Assembly (NCBI GenBank): GCA_001567505.1
Contig: LLEU01000025.1
Location: 1-64,000, forward strand
Reading direction: 5' to 3'
Source: Acidobacteria bacterium OLB17
GTDB lineage: Bacteria; Acidobacteriota; Blastocatellia; Pyrinomonadales; Pyrinomonadaceae
DNA: 64,000 nt
A model generated the notes under the pieces. It worked only from the letters and a program-made list of their open reading frames with translations, had not been told where the DNA came from and ran no database searches. Position numbers and translations under genes: made by a program. This document shows, piece after piece, positions 36,079-46,500 of the stretch (position 1 is its first letter; each line of letters starts with the position of its first letter).

Positions 36079-36384
36079 TTAGCTCTCGGCCTTTTTGCCG
36101 ACAACGGCAGCTTTCCCGATCTCGATAAGCGATTTATCGGCACTTAAAATAATGAAACTGGTCTCGCGGACCTCCTTCACACGGCCGATTATTCCGCCAT
36201 TGGTCACGATCTCATCATTTATCTTTAAAGATGCGACCATCTCGGCAAGCTGTTGCTTCTGCCGTTTCTGCGGCAGGATCACGAGGAAGTAAAAAATGCC
36301 GCCCATTAGCAGCAAAGGCAGGAGCAGCCCGAAGATCGAACTTGCGCCGCCAGCATCCTGAAAGAAAAAAAGCATGCTGTTCAT
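36079..36384 (-). CDS. yajC: Preprotein translocase accessory subunit YajC
   Basis: A 101-residue single-span protein with a hydrophobic helix (about 16-38) followed by ILPQKRQKQQLAEMVASLK and NDEIVTNGGIIGRVKEV, both family-typical. It associates with SecDF and lies between tgt and secD, the usual arrangement. Confidence 0.95.
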   Translation of the reverse strand: MNSMLFFFQDAGGASSIFGLLLPLLLMGGIFYFLVILPQKRQKQQLAEMVASLKINDEIVTNGGIIGRVKEVRETSFIILSADKSLIEIGKAAVVGKKAES

Positions 36385-36446
36385 CGGTTAAAAAGACGTG
36401 TCCCCTAAAGACAAAAAGCAAATAATATACAACTCAAACCCGTTTA

Positions 36447-37642
36447 TCAAACGCCGAGCGGCCTCTCGGACGCCATTTTTTCAAGCGCTTGGCGGTGAAA
36501 TTCGCCAAATGTGCCATTCAATATCGCCTGCCGCGCGCCGCGCATAAGCGCAAAGAAAAACGCGATGTTGTGATGCGAGATCAGCGTTGCCGCCGTCATC
36601 TCGCCCGCTTGCTGAAGATGTCGAAGGTATCCGAGCGAGTATCGGCGGCAGACCGAGCACGCACATTCGGGGTCGAGCGGGCGATCGTCGAGTCGGAATT
36701 TCGCGTTCCGGATATTGAGTTTCCCTCGCGACGTGAAGGCGCTTCCTGTCCGGCCATTCCGCGTCGGGATCACGCAATCGAACATATCGACGCCATGGCC
36801 AACGGCCTCGAGCATATCTTCGGGCGTCCCGACTCCCATCAGGTATCGCGGCGCGTCCTTCGGCATTTTCGGCGCGAGATTTTCGAGTACGCGATACATC
36901 ACTTCCTTCTCCTCGCCAACGCTCAAACCGCCGATCGCGTAGCCGTCGAATCCGATCTCCGCCGTCCTCTCCAGACTCTCAAGCCGAAGATCGTCAAACC
37001 CTGCGCCTTGAATGATGCCGAATAAGGCCTGCCGCCCGCATAACCCGTCGGATGCGAGAAGACGGCCCGATTCGCTCCCCTCGTCGCAGAGTTCGTCGAA
37101 TCTCGCCTTCGATCGTTTGGCCCATCGGATCGTCAAGTCGAGGCTCGTTTTCGTCGCATCTCGACCGGCATTTCCCGGCGGACATTCGTCGAACGCCATA
37201 ACGATCTCGCTGCCTAGCGCAGCCTGCGCCTCCATAGATACTTCCGGCGAAAGGAAATACTTGCTGCCGTCAAGGTGAGAGCGAAACTCAACGCCTTCTT
37301 CGGTCAGTTTCCGAAGATCCGTGAGCGAAAAGACTTGAAAACCGCCCGAATCCGTAAGGAACGACCTTTTCCAGCTTGTAAATTTGTGCAGGCCGCCCAT
37401 CTGCCGCATCGCGTCTGTCCCCGGCCGCAGGAAAAGGTGATACGTGTTTCCAAGGATGATGCGTGCGTCGATGTCGTCCTCGAGCGATTCGAAACGGATA
37501 CCCTTGACCGCGCCTTGCGTCCCGACCGGCATAAAAACCGGTGTTTCGATCACCGAACGGCGTGTGCGGAGCACGCCCGCACGAGCTTCGCCGCACGAGC
37601 CTCGATCTTCCAATCGATCGCTTTTTCTCTACTAATTGACAT
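36447..37642 (-). CDS. tgt: Queuine tRNA-ribosyltransferase, frameshifted near 37595
   Basis: Tgt exchanges guanine 34 for preQ1 in tRNAs with GUN anticodons. Motifs are TPVFMPVGTQGAVKGI near the N-terminus, the nucleophile region LTDSGGFQVFSL, MAFDECPPG, IQGAG and GLSVGEEK. The zinc site is CACSVC...H near the C-terminus. The frame that carries these begins with an odd SCGEARAGV; the better N-terminus is in the next frame from the ATG at 37642 (MSISREKAIDWKIEAR), reached by adding one base at about 37595. The result is 398 residues and begins inside the last codons of the MauE-thioredoxin gene, which implies coupling. Its neighbours are yajC-secD-secF. Confidence 0.94.
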
Positions 37643-39083
37643 TATTTCGGCCAAGAAGGGCCCAGATGCTTGCGGGCCCGACGGCTGTCTCGGATTCGAA
37701 CACGCCTTCCTCGTTCACAAGCACGGCCGAAGGCGTCCCGTACATTCCGAGGCGACCGGCGATCGCATATTCGGGATCGACAATAACGCTTCCGGGGAGC
37801 TTTGAGCTGAGGACCTCGTCGTCCGTAAAAATGATGATCTCGGGGTCGCCGTTTTTCCGCTCTTGGATCCAGTTGAACATCGCATCGTGCATCCCTTCGC
37901 AATGCGGGCAATTTGCCCCCCAAAATAGAAGCAGCGTCCTCTTCCCTTCGAAGGCGGCATTAGAGATCTCGGAGCCGTCCGGCATCGTGTGAGAGAACTC
38001 GATGGCCTTCTCACCAATAAAATTCGAGTGGCTCGCTCCGGGAAGCGCAAGCTGCACGCGTGGATCCGAGAGATCCGCCCGTCGCACGCGCTCGATCAGG
38101 CTGCGGATCGCAGCATCGCCCGCAGCGACGTGGCTTACGATCTTTCCGCCGGGGCCGATCACGACCAGCGACGGCGTCCAGCGTGCAAAGTACGCATCGG
38201 CGGCCTCGCGAGCTTCCTGCAGCACCACTATCTCGCCGGCATCGCCGAATTTCGCCGCGTTCTCTTCGGGATCGCCGCTGCTTGCGAACACAAGGTAAAA
38301 ATCATCACGAAGCTCCTGCTGCCAGCGGTGAAAATCCTCTATCATCGCCGCGCATGGCGAGCAATTAAGGCCGACGAAGAAAAGCAGGATCGGGTAGCCT
38401 TCGTCGATCAGGCCCTGGAGCGAGACGGCCTTTCCGCCCGTGTCCGGAAGCGTAAATCTCGGCGCATCCGCGCCGATCGGCAGCGCGTCGGTCAATGCAC
38501 CTGAAGCTCGTTCGACCTCAGCCGCATCAGCGTCGTAACTATGATCGTCGGCAAAACCTGCCTGTGAATCCAAGATCATCCGCCGAAGCGTAACAAAGCA
38601 GATCAGGACCGCGGCAAAGATCGCGACCTCAAGCAGGATCGCAACGTCGATCCGCGAAAGCCGTGAATACTCGGCTCCTTGGCCCGCCGTTCCGCGAAAC
38701 ACAAGAAACGCAACGCCCGTGAGCAGCACGAGATTCCGCACGATCGCTCCCGAACCGGTCGGCTGCGTGATCAGCTGCCCGAAGCAATGGCAATTCTGCC
38801 GATTCCCGCGGAACAGTTGATAGGCAAGAAAACCGGTGAATACGGCAAGAAGGACGAGTGCCGATACCGCAGCACCCCAAGCCGTATCGACGAACACGAA
38901 GCCAAAACTGATGATCGCCTCGACCGCGATAAGCCAGACGGTCAGGATGAACGTCATACTCTCGGGAATGCCGTAGCCTTTGAGCGACTTGCGGCTCCCT
39001 TCGATGTCGGTCGCTTTTCCGATCGCGGCGGTCGCGAAAACGCCCGTGTACGCGAGTCTGAGGATGAGGATAAAAAGGTCCAT
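37632..39083 (-). CDS. MauE-like membrane protein fused to two thioredoxin-like domains
   Basis: A 483-residue fusion. The N-terminal third (about 1-175) is a MauE/DoxX-type four-helix membrane module with NCHCFGQL at about 95-102. The first thioredoxin fold (about 205-340) has the CSPC active site in FFVGLNCSPCAAM. The second (about 350-483) has CPHC in LFWGANCPHCEGM and a cis-Pro segment YGTPSAV. MauE-like modules pass electrons to periplasmic thiols in cytochrome or methylamine-dehydrogenase maturation. Here the likely job is disulfide relay between membrane and periplasm. Its stop overlaps the tgt start, and der is just upstream. Confidence 0.82.
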   Translation of the reverse strand: MDLFILILRLAYTGVFATAAIGKATDIEGSRKSLKGYGIPESMTFILTVWLIAVEAIISFGFVFVDTAWGAAVSALVLLAVFTGFLAYQLFRGNRQNCHCFGQLITQPTGSGAIVRNLVLLTGVAFLVFRGTAGQGAEYSRLSRIDVAILLEVAIFAAVLICFVTLRRMILDSQAGFADDHSYDADAAEVERASGALTDALPIGADAPRFTLPDTGGKAVSLQGLIDEGYPILLFFVGLNCSPCAAMIEDFHRWQQELRDDFYLVFASSGDPEENAAKFGDAGEIVVLQEAREAADAYFARWTPSLVVIGPGGKIVSHVAAGDAAIRSLIERVRRADLSDPRVQLALPGASHSNFIGEKAIEFSHTMPDGSEISNAAFEGKRTLLLFWGANCPHCEGMHDAMFNWIQERKNGDPEIIIFTDDEVLSSKLPGSVIVDPEYAIAGRLGMYGTPSAVLVNEEGVFESETAVGPASIWALLGRNNVN

Positions 39084-39098
39084 TTGAATTCTGCCGCC

Positions 39099-40459
39099 CT
39101 ACGCTTCTCCTTTCTTCCCTTTTGTTTTGTGCCTTTCGACAAGGCGAATGGGAGTCGCAAAAAAGTCGAATTCCTCGCGCATTCGATTCTCGACGTACCT
39201 AAGATACGAAAAATGCAGTCCGGCCTTTCCGCCCGACGTAAAAAGTATGAACAGCGGCGGACGCACGCCGGCCTGCGTTAAGAATTGCACTTTGAGCCGC
39301 GAAAATCCGCCTTTAACGGGTGCGGGAGCCGTGCCCCCCTTCGGCTGGGTTATCGCGTCCTCAAAAAAGCGATTCAGCCTGGAGGTTTGGATCCGGCGGC
39401 CGCGAGCCTCAAATGCTCGTATCGCAAGCGGGAGAATGCGAGTCACTCGTTGTCCCGTAAGGGCGGAGATCGCGACCATCGGCGCCCAATCGAGAAACTT
39501 CATCGAACGCCGCAGTTCACGTTCGAATTCATAGATCGTATTCGTCTCTTTTTCTTCGAGAGCGTCCCATTTGTTGACGGCAATTATGATCGAGCATCCG
39601 GAATCGAGTGCGTAACCCGCTATCGTCGCATCGAGGTTAGTTACGCCCTCGACCGCATCTATGACAAGGATCGCGACATCGGCACGTTCGAGCGATTTTT
39701 TCGCCATTATCACCGAGAGTTTCTCGGCCATCTCGGACGTCTTACCCTTTCGGCGGATCCCGGCCGTGTCGATCAAAAGGAACTTGTTCCCCTCGAACTC
39801 GAGGTGCGTATCGACAGCATCGCGCGTCGTCCCGGCGATCGGAGAGACGATCACGCGTTCCTCGCCCAGAAGCTTGTTCAAAAGGGACGATTTCCCTACG
39901 TTCGGCCGTCCGATGATCGCAAGGCGGATCTCGGAAGGCGCCGATTCCTCCTCGGGCTGCGGTTCGGCCGGAATATCCTCAAAGATCTCATCGATCAGGT
40001 CGCCGACGCCGTTGCCGTGTTCTGCCGAGACCGGAACGACCGTGAACCCGAATCTGTGGAACTCGCCTGCCTCGTCTTCGACGCGGCGTGTTTCCGCCTT
40101 GTTCGCCGCCACGAAGACAGGTTTGCCCGTCGCACGCAAGAGCACTGCGATCTCCTCGTCTAACGGCGTCGCTCCGGCCCGTGCATCGACGACCCAGATG
40201 ATCGCCGAGGCCTCCGAGATCGCGAAGGATGCCTGCTTGAAGATGTTCGATGGGATGACGGCCTCGTCGTCAGGGACGATGCCGCCCGTGTCCACAAGCC
40301 TGAAACGATGCGCGCGCACTCGACCTCGCCGAACATTCGGTCGCGAGTAATGCCCGGTTCATCCCCGACGATGGCCCTTCGCGAGCCGGTCAAACGGTTG
40401 AAAAGAGTGGATTTGCCCACGTTCGGGCGGCCGATGATAGCAACTAGAGGAGCCGTCAT
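39099..40459 (-). CDS. der: Ribosome-associated GTPase Der (EngA), frameshifted near 40318
   Basis: Der has two GTPase domains and a KH-like C-terminal domain. The first domain shows [20 protein letters not shown] and the second [16 protein letters not shown], each with DTxG and NKxD motifs ([34 protein letters not shown]). The frame breaks in switch I/II of domain 1, GEVE then [12 protein letters not shown]; one added base at 40318-40320 restores 453 residues, the family's normal size. Der is needed for 50S subunit assembly in bacteria, so the break is best explained as a sequence error. Confidence 0.95.
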
Positions 40460-40510
40460 TTATCGTAAACGCTTGATTCTATCAAACACTCAGTATATTG
40501 TGCGAAGTGT

Positions 40511-41047
40511 ATGAGATTTGAGATCGAAAAAACTGTCGAGATCCTCCGTCAGACTCCCTACACGCTCGAACGTTTTTTGGCCGAGCTTTCGCCCGAATGG
40601 ACGCAGTTCGGAGGCGGTTTCAACGACTGGTCTCCCTATGACGTTCTTGGCCATTTAATTCATGGCGAAGAGACCGATTGGATCCCACGAGCTGAGATCA
40701 TCCTCTCCCGGGACGGACGTGCCTTCGAGAAGTTCGACCGAATGGCGCAGTTCGAAAAAAGCGCGGGCAAAAGCCTCAACGAGCTTTTGGACGAGTTCGC
40801 ACACCTGCGAAGCGTCAGTGTGGAAAAACTCCTGAGCTGGGAGCTCACACCTGAGCATCTGGCACTCGAGGGCTTTCACCCCGAGCTTGGCCGCGTCACG
40901 CTCGAGCAGCTGCTTGCGACCTGGGCCGTCCACGACCTGAACCATATACATCAGATCGCGGCCTTTCTCGCTCGGCAGTATGCGGAGAATGTCGGCCCAT
41001 GGGTCCAGTATCTCGGCATCCTGAATAAGCGTGCAGAGGCGGCCTAG
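40511..41047 (+). CDS. DinB family protein
   Basis: A 178-residue four-helix DinB/YfiT-type protein. Likely metal ligands are the His in GHLIHGEE (about 48-55) and the His pair in AVHDLNHIHQIAAF (about 138-151). Members include thiol-dependent S-transferases and proteins of unknown role. It is divergent from der with 51 bases between and overlaps the next gene tail to tail by four bases. Confidence 0.88.
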   Translation: MRFEIEKTVEILRQTPYTLERFLAELSPEWTQFGGGFNDWSPYDVLGHLIHGEETDWIPRAEIILSRDGRAFEKFDRMAQFEKSAGKSLNELLDEFAHLRSVSVEKLLSWELTPEHLALEGFHPELGRVTLEQLLATWAVHDLNHIHQIAAFLARQYAENVGPWVQYLGILNKRAEAA

Positions 41048-41754
41048 CCCGCGTCTTTCGTAAATTCGTATTGGATGTGAATATTCATTACCGCCGGATG
41101 GATCTCCGTGCGGAGGCCCACGGCATTCATTTTTAGCCTGCCCGTATTCGGTATCGGGAGGCCGAAAGAGACCTTGTCGAGCGAGAGGATCTCCATCGGG
41201 TTGAACTTCTTGTCCACCGAGCCTTGGATCAGGCTGGCGATCATGCTGCCGCCGACGCCGCCCGTACCGTTCATATTCACGGATTCCACACGCACGCGGC
41301 CAAGAAGGCGGCGGCCCGCGGCGTCGAACTCAAGATCGACCGCAGAATCCGCCCAACCGGCGAACTCGACGCAGCCTACGAACGGCATCGAATACGACCC
41401 CGAGAACGCGAGCGGCACACGCAGCTTGCCTTCGCCAAGCCGCACGGCCGTCCGCATGCCGCCGGTCTCACGCAGGACCTTTATCGTCCCGCAATTGAAC
41501 ATCGCCTCGCCCGCCGAAGGCCCGAATGCCGACGGCATCAGCGTCTCCGCGAGCGACGCCTTATTTTCAGCGACCGCTCCGCCGCCGATCGGGAATGCTG
41601 GCGGGTCGAAATTCTTGAATGTCGCATCGATCAACGAATCGAAGAACTGCTCGTTGAGCGTGAGCGTGATCTCGGTGCGTTGGGCCGAGGCCGTCGCCGC
41701 AAGCCCGCAGAGTGCGACCAGAAGCGTTGCTGTCTTAAGGAAAGTTCGTCGCAT
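41044..41754 (-). CDS. Exported protein of unknown function
   Basis: A 236-residue protein with signal peptide (TATLLVALCGLAATASAQ; cleavage after SAQ near 25). The mature part looks like a beta-rich lipid- or hydrophobic-binding fold, beginning RTEITLTLNEQFFDSLID. A segment with LRVPLAFSGSYSMPFVGC precedes a Gly-rich turn. No catalytic motif was seen and I do not recognise the family. It overlaps the DinB gene tail to tail and precedes kdsD by 51 bases on the opposite flank. Confidence 0.6.
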   Translation of the reverse strand: MRRTFLKTATLLVALCGLAATASAQRTEITLTLNEQFFDSLIDATFKNFDPPAFPIGGGAVAENKASLAETLMPSAFGPSAGEAMFNCGTIKVLRETGGMRTAVRLGEGKLRVPLAFSGSYSMPFVGCVEFAGWADSAVDLEFDAAGRRLLGRVRVESVNMNGTGGVGGSMIASLIQGSVDKKFNPMEILSLDKVSFGLPIPNTGRLKMNAVGLRTEIHPAVMNIHIQYEFTKDAG

Positions 41755-41805
41755 AGGAAATCGACAGGTCAGATGAAGCGGCCGAGGAACAGGTTCGCCG
41801 AAAGG

Positions 41806-42768
41806 TCAAATGCCGCTGCGCACAACATCGTGAAGGCGAAGCAGCCCGACGCACTTTTCACCATCGACGACCGGCAGCACCGAGATCTGCGAAGGACGAT
41901 CTTCCATCAGTTTCAGGGCCGCGAAGGCGAGCGTGTCGGGCGATGTCTTGATCGGGCCGGCGGTCATCATCGAGCTTGCGGAGAGCTGCGAAAGCTCATT
42001 CGGTGCGGTCCGCTCGATCGTTCGCCGCAGGTCGCCGTCTGTCACGATCCCCAAAAGCCTGCCGTCCTCGTCAACAACATTCACGGCGCCGAGCGCATAC
42101 TCCGAGATCGCCTTTACGACCGCCATCCAGCCTGCGTCAGGTGCGACCGCCGGACTCTTCTGCATAATGTCTGCCACGCGGACGGTAAGGCGCCGTCCAA
42201 GTCGCCCGGCTGGGTGATTTACCGCAAAATCGGCCTCAGTAAGGCCTTTCGCCTCCATCAGGGTCATCGCAAGAGCGTCGCCAAGAGCAAGCGTCGCGGT
42301 CGTAGAGGATGTCGGAGCGAGGTTTAGAGGGCACGCTTCTTTGTCGATCGAGGCCTCGAGCACGACATCCGAACTGCGTGCGAGTGTCGAAGCCGAATTC
42401 CCGACGATAGAGATCATGACGGCACCGCGATTCGCGATCGCCGGCAGCACCGCAAGAAGTTCGTCCGTCTCGCCCGAATTGCTGAGAGCGAGTACAACAT
42501 CGCCCGACGACAAGATCCCGAGGCCGCCGTGCATCGCGTCCGAGGGATGAATGTAGATCGCGGGCGTTCCCGTGCTCGTCATCGTTTGCGCGATCTTCTG
42601 TGCAATGACGCCGCTTTTTCCGACGCCCGTCACAACGACCTTGCCTTCGCAGCGAAGAAGCAGCTCGACGGCCTTCTCGACCGAGGCCGCGTCGATCGTC
42701 GCAGCGACATTCTCGATCGCGGAAGCCTCAAGCCGAAGGATCTCTATTGTCTTTTCGTAAGTATTCAC
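41806..42768 (-). CDS. kdsD: Arabinose-5-phosphate isomerase (KdsD/KpsF/GutQ family)
   Basis: The 320-residue enzyme has an N-terminal SIS domain and two CBS domains. SIS motifs are GVGKSGVIAQKIAQT, HPSDAMHGGLGIL and ALSNSGETDELL; CBS motifs include GIVTDGDLRR. I chose the GTG at 42768 (VNTYEKTIEIL) because it gives the family N-terminus and has GGGGAG upstream; the longer frame adds 40 unrelated residues. It interconverts ribulose 5-phosphate and arabinose 5-phosphate, the precursor of Kdo in LPS, consistent with lpxC nearby and with ribulose 5-phosphate from gnd. Confidence 0.95.
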   Translation of the reverse strand: MNTYEKTIEILRLEASAIENVAATIDAASVEKAVELLLRCEGKVVVTGVGKSGVIAQKIAQTMTSTGTPAIYIHPSDAMHGGLGILSSGDVVLALSNSGETDELLAVLPAIANRGAVMISIVGNSASTLARSSDVVLEASIDKEACPLNLAPTSSTTATLALGDALAMTLMEAKGLTEADFAVNHPAGRLGRRLTVRVADIMQKSPAVAPDAGWMAVVKAISEYALGAVNVVDEDGRLLGIVTDGDLRRTIERTAPNELSQLSASSMMTAGPIKTSPDTLAFAALKLMEDRPSQISVLPVVDGEKCVGLLRLHDVVRSGI

Positions 42769-42906
42769 CAAATGACGCTCCCCAAGGGCCGGAAGACATT
42801 TCCCGGCCACGTTCGCTATGATAGCGAACTGCCGCGCCTTGACCGAAGCACGGACCGCACACAATGCACGGATCGAAACATTCCGCACAAAAAATGTTCG
42901 GCCGGC

Positions 42907-43569
42907 CTAATTGAAGAAACGCTTCAAATTCCTTTTCACGAAATCGCGTATCTGCTGAATATTCTCGAGCTCATCAAGCTCGGCATTCGCCTCTTCATTC
43001 GTCGAAAATCCTTTGCCGACATTGGCAAAGATCGCGTTCGTCGGGTAAGAATCCTTCGCGCCAAGGCAGCGGCCGGCCATGATGACGTCGGTCTGGCCGT
43101 CGTTGTTCAGATCGTCGAACGAGAGAGCCTCGACCCAGCACGCCGTCTGGCCGCCGAACGGATCCGGAAACTCGAAAACATCCTCACCGTTCGTGAAAAT
43201 GTGGAATGTCGAGCCCCGCGGAACGTCCTTTTTATCGACCATTTCGTTCGGGTTGGCGAACGTCACGAAACACGACTTCTCGTACGGTTTATGGTCGAAA
43301 AGAAAGGTCTGTTCGCGAACAAGCACCTTGCCCGCGACCTTTGACGCATAACACTGTGCGAGCGTCGGCTCGCCGGCGGCAAGTGCGGCGGAACGTGCGG
43401 CATTCGCCTCGGCTTCGGCCTTTTGCGAGTTGTTCGAAAAAGCCTGTTCAGCAGACACATTCGAGTTCGACTGTGCGGGGCGATTCGCGGTATCGATCCC
43501 TGCCGACGAACATGCGGCGGCAAGGATCGAGAACACGAAAAGAAAAATGAATTTCGCTCTCATTATCAT
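42907..43569 (-). CDS. Putative lipoprotein with calcium-binding-like loop
   Basis: A 220-residue lipoprotein: signal FIFLFVFSILAAAC with lipobox LAAAC. A Ser/Asn/Ala-rich linker leads to a beta domain with FTNGEDVFEFPDPFGG and LSFDDLNNDGQTDVIMAG, where DLNNDGQTD resembles an FG-GAP or dockerin-type calcium loop. It overlaps the macroglobulin gene stop by four bases, so they share a transcript. No family name is certain. Confidence 0.65.
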   Translation of the reverse strand: MIMRAKFIFLFVFSILAAACSSAGIDTANRPAQSNSNVSAEQAFSNNSQKAEAEANAARSAALAAGEPTLAQCYASKVAGKVLVREQTFLFDHKPYEKSCFVTFANPNEMVDKKDVPRGSTFHIFTNGEDVFEFPDPFGGQTACWVEALSFDDLNNDGQTDVIMAGRCLGAKDSYPTNAIFANVGKGFSTNEEANAELDELENIQQIRDFVKRNLKRFFN

Positions 43570-46500
43570 TCGATCGTAACCGAATCGGTGCCCGTGCGTC
43601 CAAAGGTCTCAGGTTGATACATCTCCTCAGCCTTTGCCGGCGGAACAACGAAATGTCCGGGCGTTGTTGCCCGCGTTACGTACGAATAATTGTACACGCC
43701 TTCCCACAAAAGCGATGTGAAAGCTTCGGCGCGTTCGTCGCGGAAATTCTGGTGCTCGAACCAGTTCGCACGATACCACCACCACCAGCTTCCGAAGCTC
43801 CGCGAACCGACGGTAATGACAGGCGTCGCTTTTGCGTCATCAGGGAGCGATTCCGTCGCGGCCAATTCGGGATTGAGTATCTCGAGTCCTGCCGGCAGCG
43901 GATCGACAAGAGCGACGTGATATCGCCGCGATTCCGCGACCATGGTCAGCCGGACCCGTACCCTCGCACCTGTCTTGATCGTCCAGGAGCCGTCCGCATT
44001 CTGTTTGACGTCGTCCGGCTTATCGACCGGTTCGTACGACCTGAGCACCGTGAACCCATAATCCGCGGGCTCAATTTTCAGGTTGCTCGGCGCGTACTTC
44101 ATTCCGATGCGATAGTAGAGCCTTCCGGCGCCGCGTTTGTCGATAATAAGGTCGGACTCGCCGCCCTGTTTCATCAGGTACGACATCGGGATATTCAGCA
44201 CGTTGGAATCGACCGATCGGCCTTTGAACGCCTGTTCCCCGGCGTACGTATCGCCGAGCCACATCTTCGTGACAAAGTCAGGCGTCACCTTCTCGAATGT
44301 CTGGAAGTATCGGTCAAGAGCGAGCAGGATGAAGACGTTCTCCTGTGTGTTCGCCCACGCTCCTTTTACGCGGTGAGCAAGCAGGCCGCGAACGAGTTTC
44401 TGGATGAGGTCGTTCTGCGGATCGGCCTTGATGAGAGCCTCGAGCAGAACGCCGTCGGCACGGCGATTCGAGTACATTATCAACCAGGCGCCGTCGCCGT
44501 AGTCGGTGACAAAATTCGCGGTCGCCGTCGTCTCTGTGACGTGATTGTTCAGAAAAGCGAGTATAGCCGCCTTTTCGGTCGCAAATTCGGCATCGTTCGC
44601 GAACGCCGAAAGCAGCCAGCCGAGCCCTTCGTACGGCATTTCCTTAACGGTTGCTTCCGCAAGCAATCGCTTGGCCTTTGCGACGTCGCGGTCGCCAAGT
44701 TTCTCTCGAACGTACAGTGCGTAAGCGAGATCATCCATCGAACCTTCGGATTCGTGTAACACGGTGGTGTCATATACCGCTCGACATACTTCAGGTACGA
44801 AAGCGTCCGCGAAAGCGAGTCTTGATCGACCTTGTAGCCTTTTTCCTTGGCAAGGGCCATCGCATGCGCGACGTGAGCGGTCAGGAACGGATAGCTGCAC
44901 CGGTCCTCTCTTGCCGTCCAAAGGCCGAAGCTGCCGTCATAGCGACGCCGCGATGCGAGGGCCTTCATATCCTGCTTGAACTGCCTTTCGAGCGCATCTT
45001 TCGAAGGCATTTCTTTGGCTTTGAACGCCGAAAGGACGTCGCGAAGAGCCGCGGTCGAGATCATCCGCGAAGAGATCTGCTCCGAACACGCGAACGAATA
45101 ATTCGCGAGATAGAGATATGCGTCCGTGAGTTCCTGCAGCTGCGTAGAGCTCGTCGTGACCTCGAGGCCGCCGAAACTCGGGATGACATTCGGCGGGGCC
45201 TTCACGGGCTGAAAGACCGATGTATTCTGATCGACCGTCCCGTAGGTCGCGAACGCCTCGGAGGTTGCCGGCGTCCAAACGGGCGTCGCCGCCTCCGCAG
45301 CGTCGGAATATTTTTCCGAGGTAGCCGCGAACTGGAATCGCGCTGTTCCGGCCTTTTCGGTCTCGACCGCAAAACGCACTTCCGCACGGTCGTTCGCCCT
45401 GACAAGGACCTGTTTTCCGGCTCCGGCGGCGGTTCCCTCGAGCATCTTGACGTTGGACGCCCGCATTACGACATTGACCGTCATATCCTTGTCGCTTTGG
45501 TTCTGGATCACGACCGGGATCTCGGCCTTGTCGCCGAAATTAAGGAATCGCGGGACGCTCGGCCGCACCATCAGCGGTTGTCGAGCCGTGATCGAAGATT
45601 CGCCTTTGCCGAACCGGTTCGCGTCGTCCGCCGCAACCGCGAGAACGCGATAGCGCGTAAGATTGTCCGGGAGCTTCACATCGACGGCCGCTCTGCCGCT
45701 TGAGTCCGTCTTGACGCTCGGGAGGAACATCGCAAGTGCGGCAAAATTCTGCCTCATTCCGATCGGACCACCTTCGTTCTTGCCAAGAATGCCGCTTCGG
45801 GAGTTCGTAACCTCTTTCCCGTCAATGACGACGTTATTCTCAGCTGCCGACGCTCCATCGATCTGAAAACCGCCCGAAAGGCCCTCGGGCCGAACGCTCG
45901 GTGCGGCCTTCAAAAGGCTCGTGAACGTCGTGCCCTTTGGAAGGTCGTCGACCATTCGTTGAGTAATATCAGTCTGGAGCTTTGACTCTGCCCGATCGAT
46001 CGTCACGTTATCCGCCGCCATTTCCGCCGCAACAAGCTTCGGGTCTTCCAGCTGAATGCTGGCCCGCGAATGAAGATCGGTCACATCGGGGCTTTTTTCC
46101 TGATAAAAATACCCAAGCGGGTCGGGCGGCTGATAGCCCGCAAGATACAGCACGCTTTCATCAACGACCACGACCGCGACCTCGGTATTTGCCGCAGGCC
46201 GCCCGGTAGAATCTTTTACCGCGACATTCAACTTCGTGGTCCCGCCCGGCATCAGCGTCGGATCCACCGGATCTGCCGTCACGGACAGCCGCCGCGATTC
46301 CGTCGAAACTGAAAGCGTTAAACTTCCCGAAGCATATGCGGGCTGCGGCGGGAGCTTTGCCTTACCGTCCGCGGGTTCATCAGCACGTTCGTTAACGCCC
46401 ACGAGATCGACCTGTGCTTCGATATTTGGAAGATACGCATCGAGGATCGGGATCTTCAAGGTCGCAGAGTTTCCGGGAATCGAAAAGCGTTGCGTCGAAA

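Noticed and set aside
36385..36446. preQ1 riboswitch next to tgt
   Set aside because: The gap between tgt and yajC and the region before tgt are too short or coding; no preQ1 aptamer pattern was seen.
39099..40459. der as a pseudogene
   Set aside because: All GTPase motifs are intact outside one missing base, and the gene is normally essential, so a sequence error is more likely.
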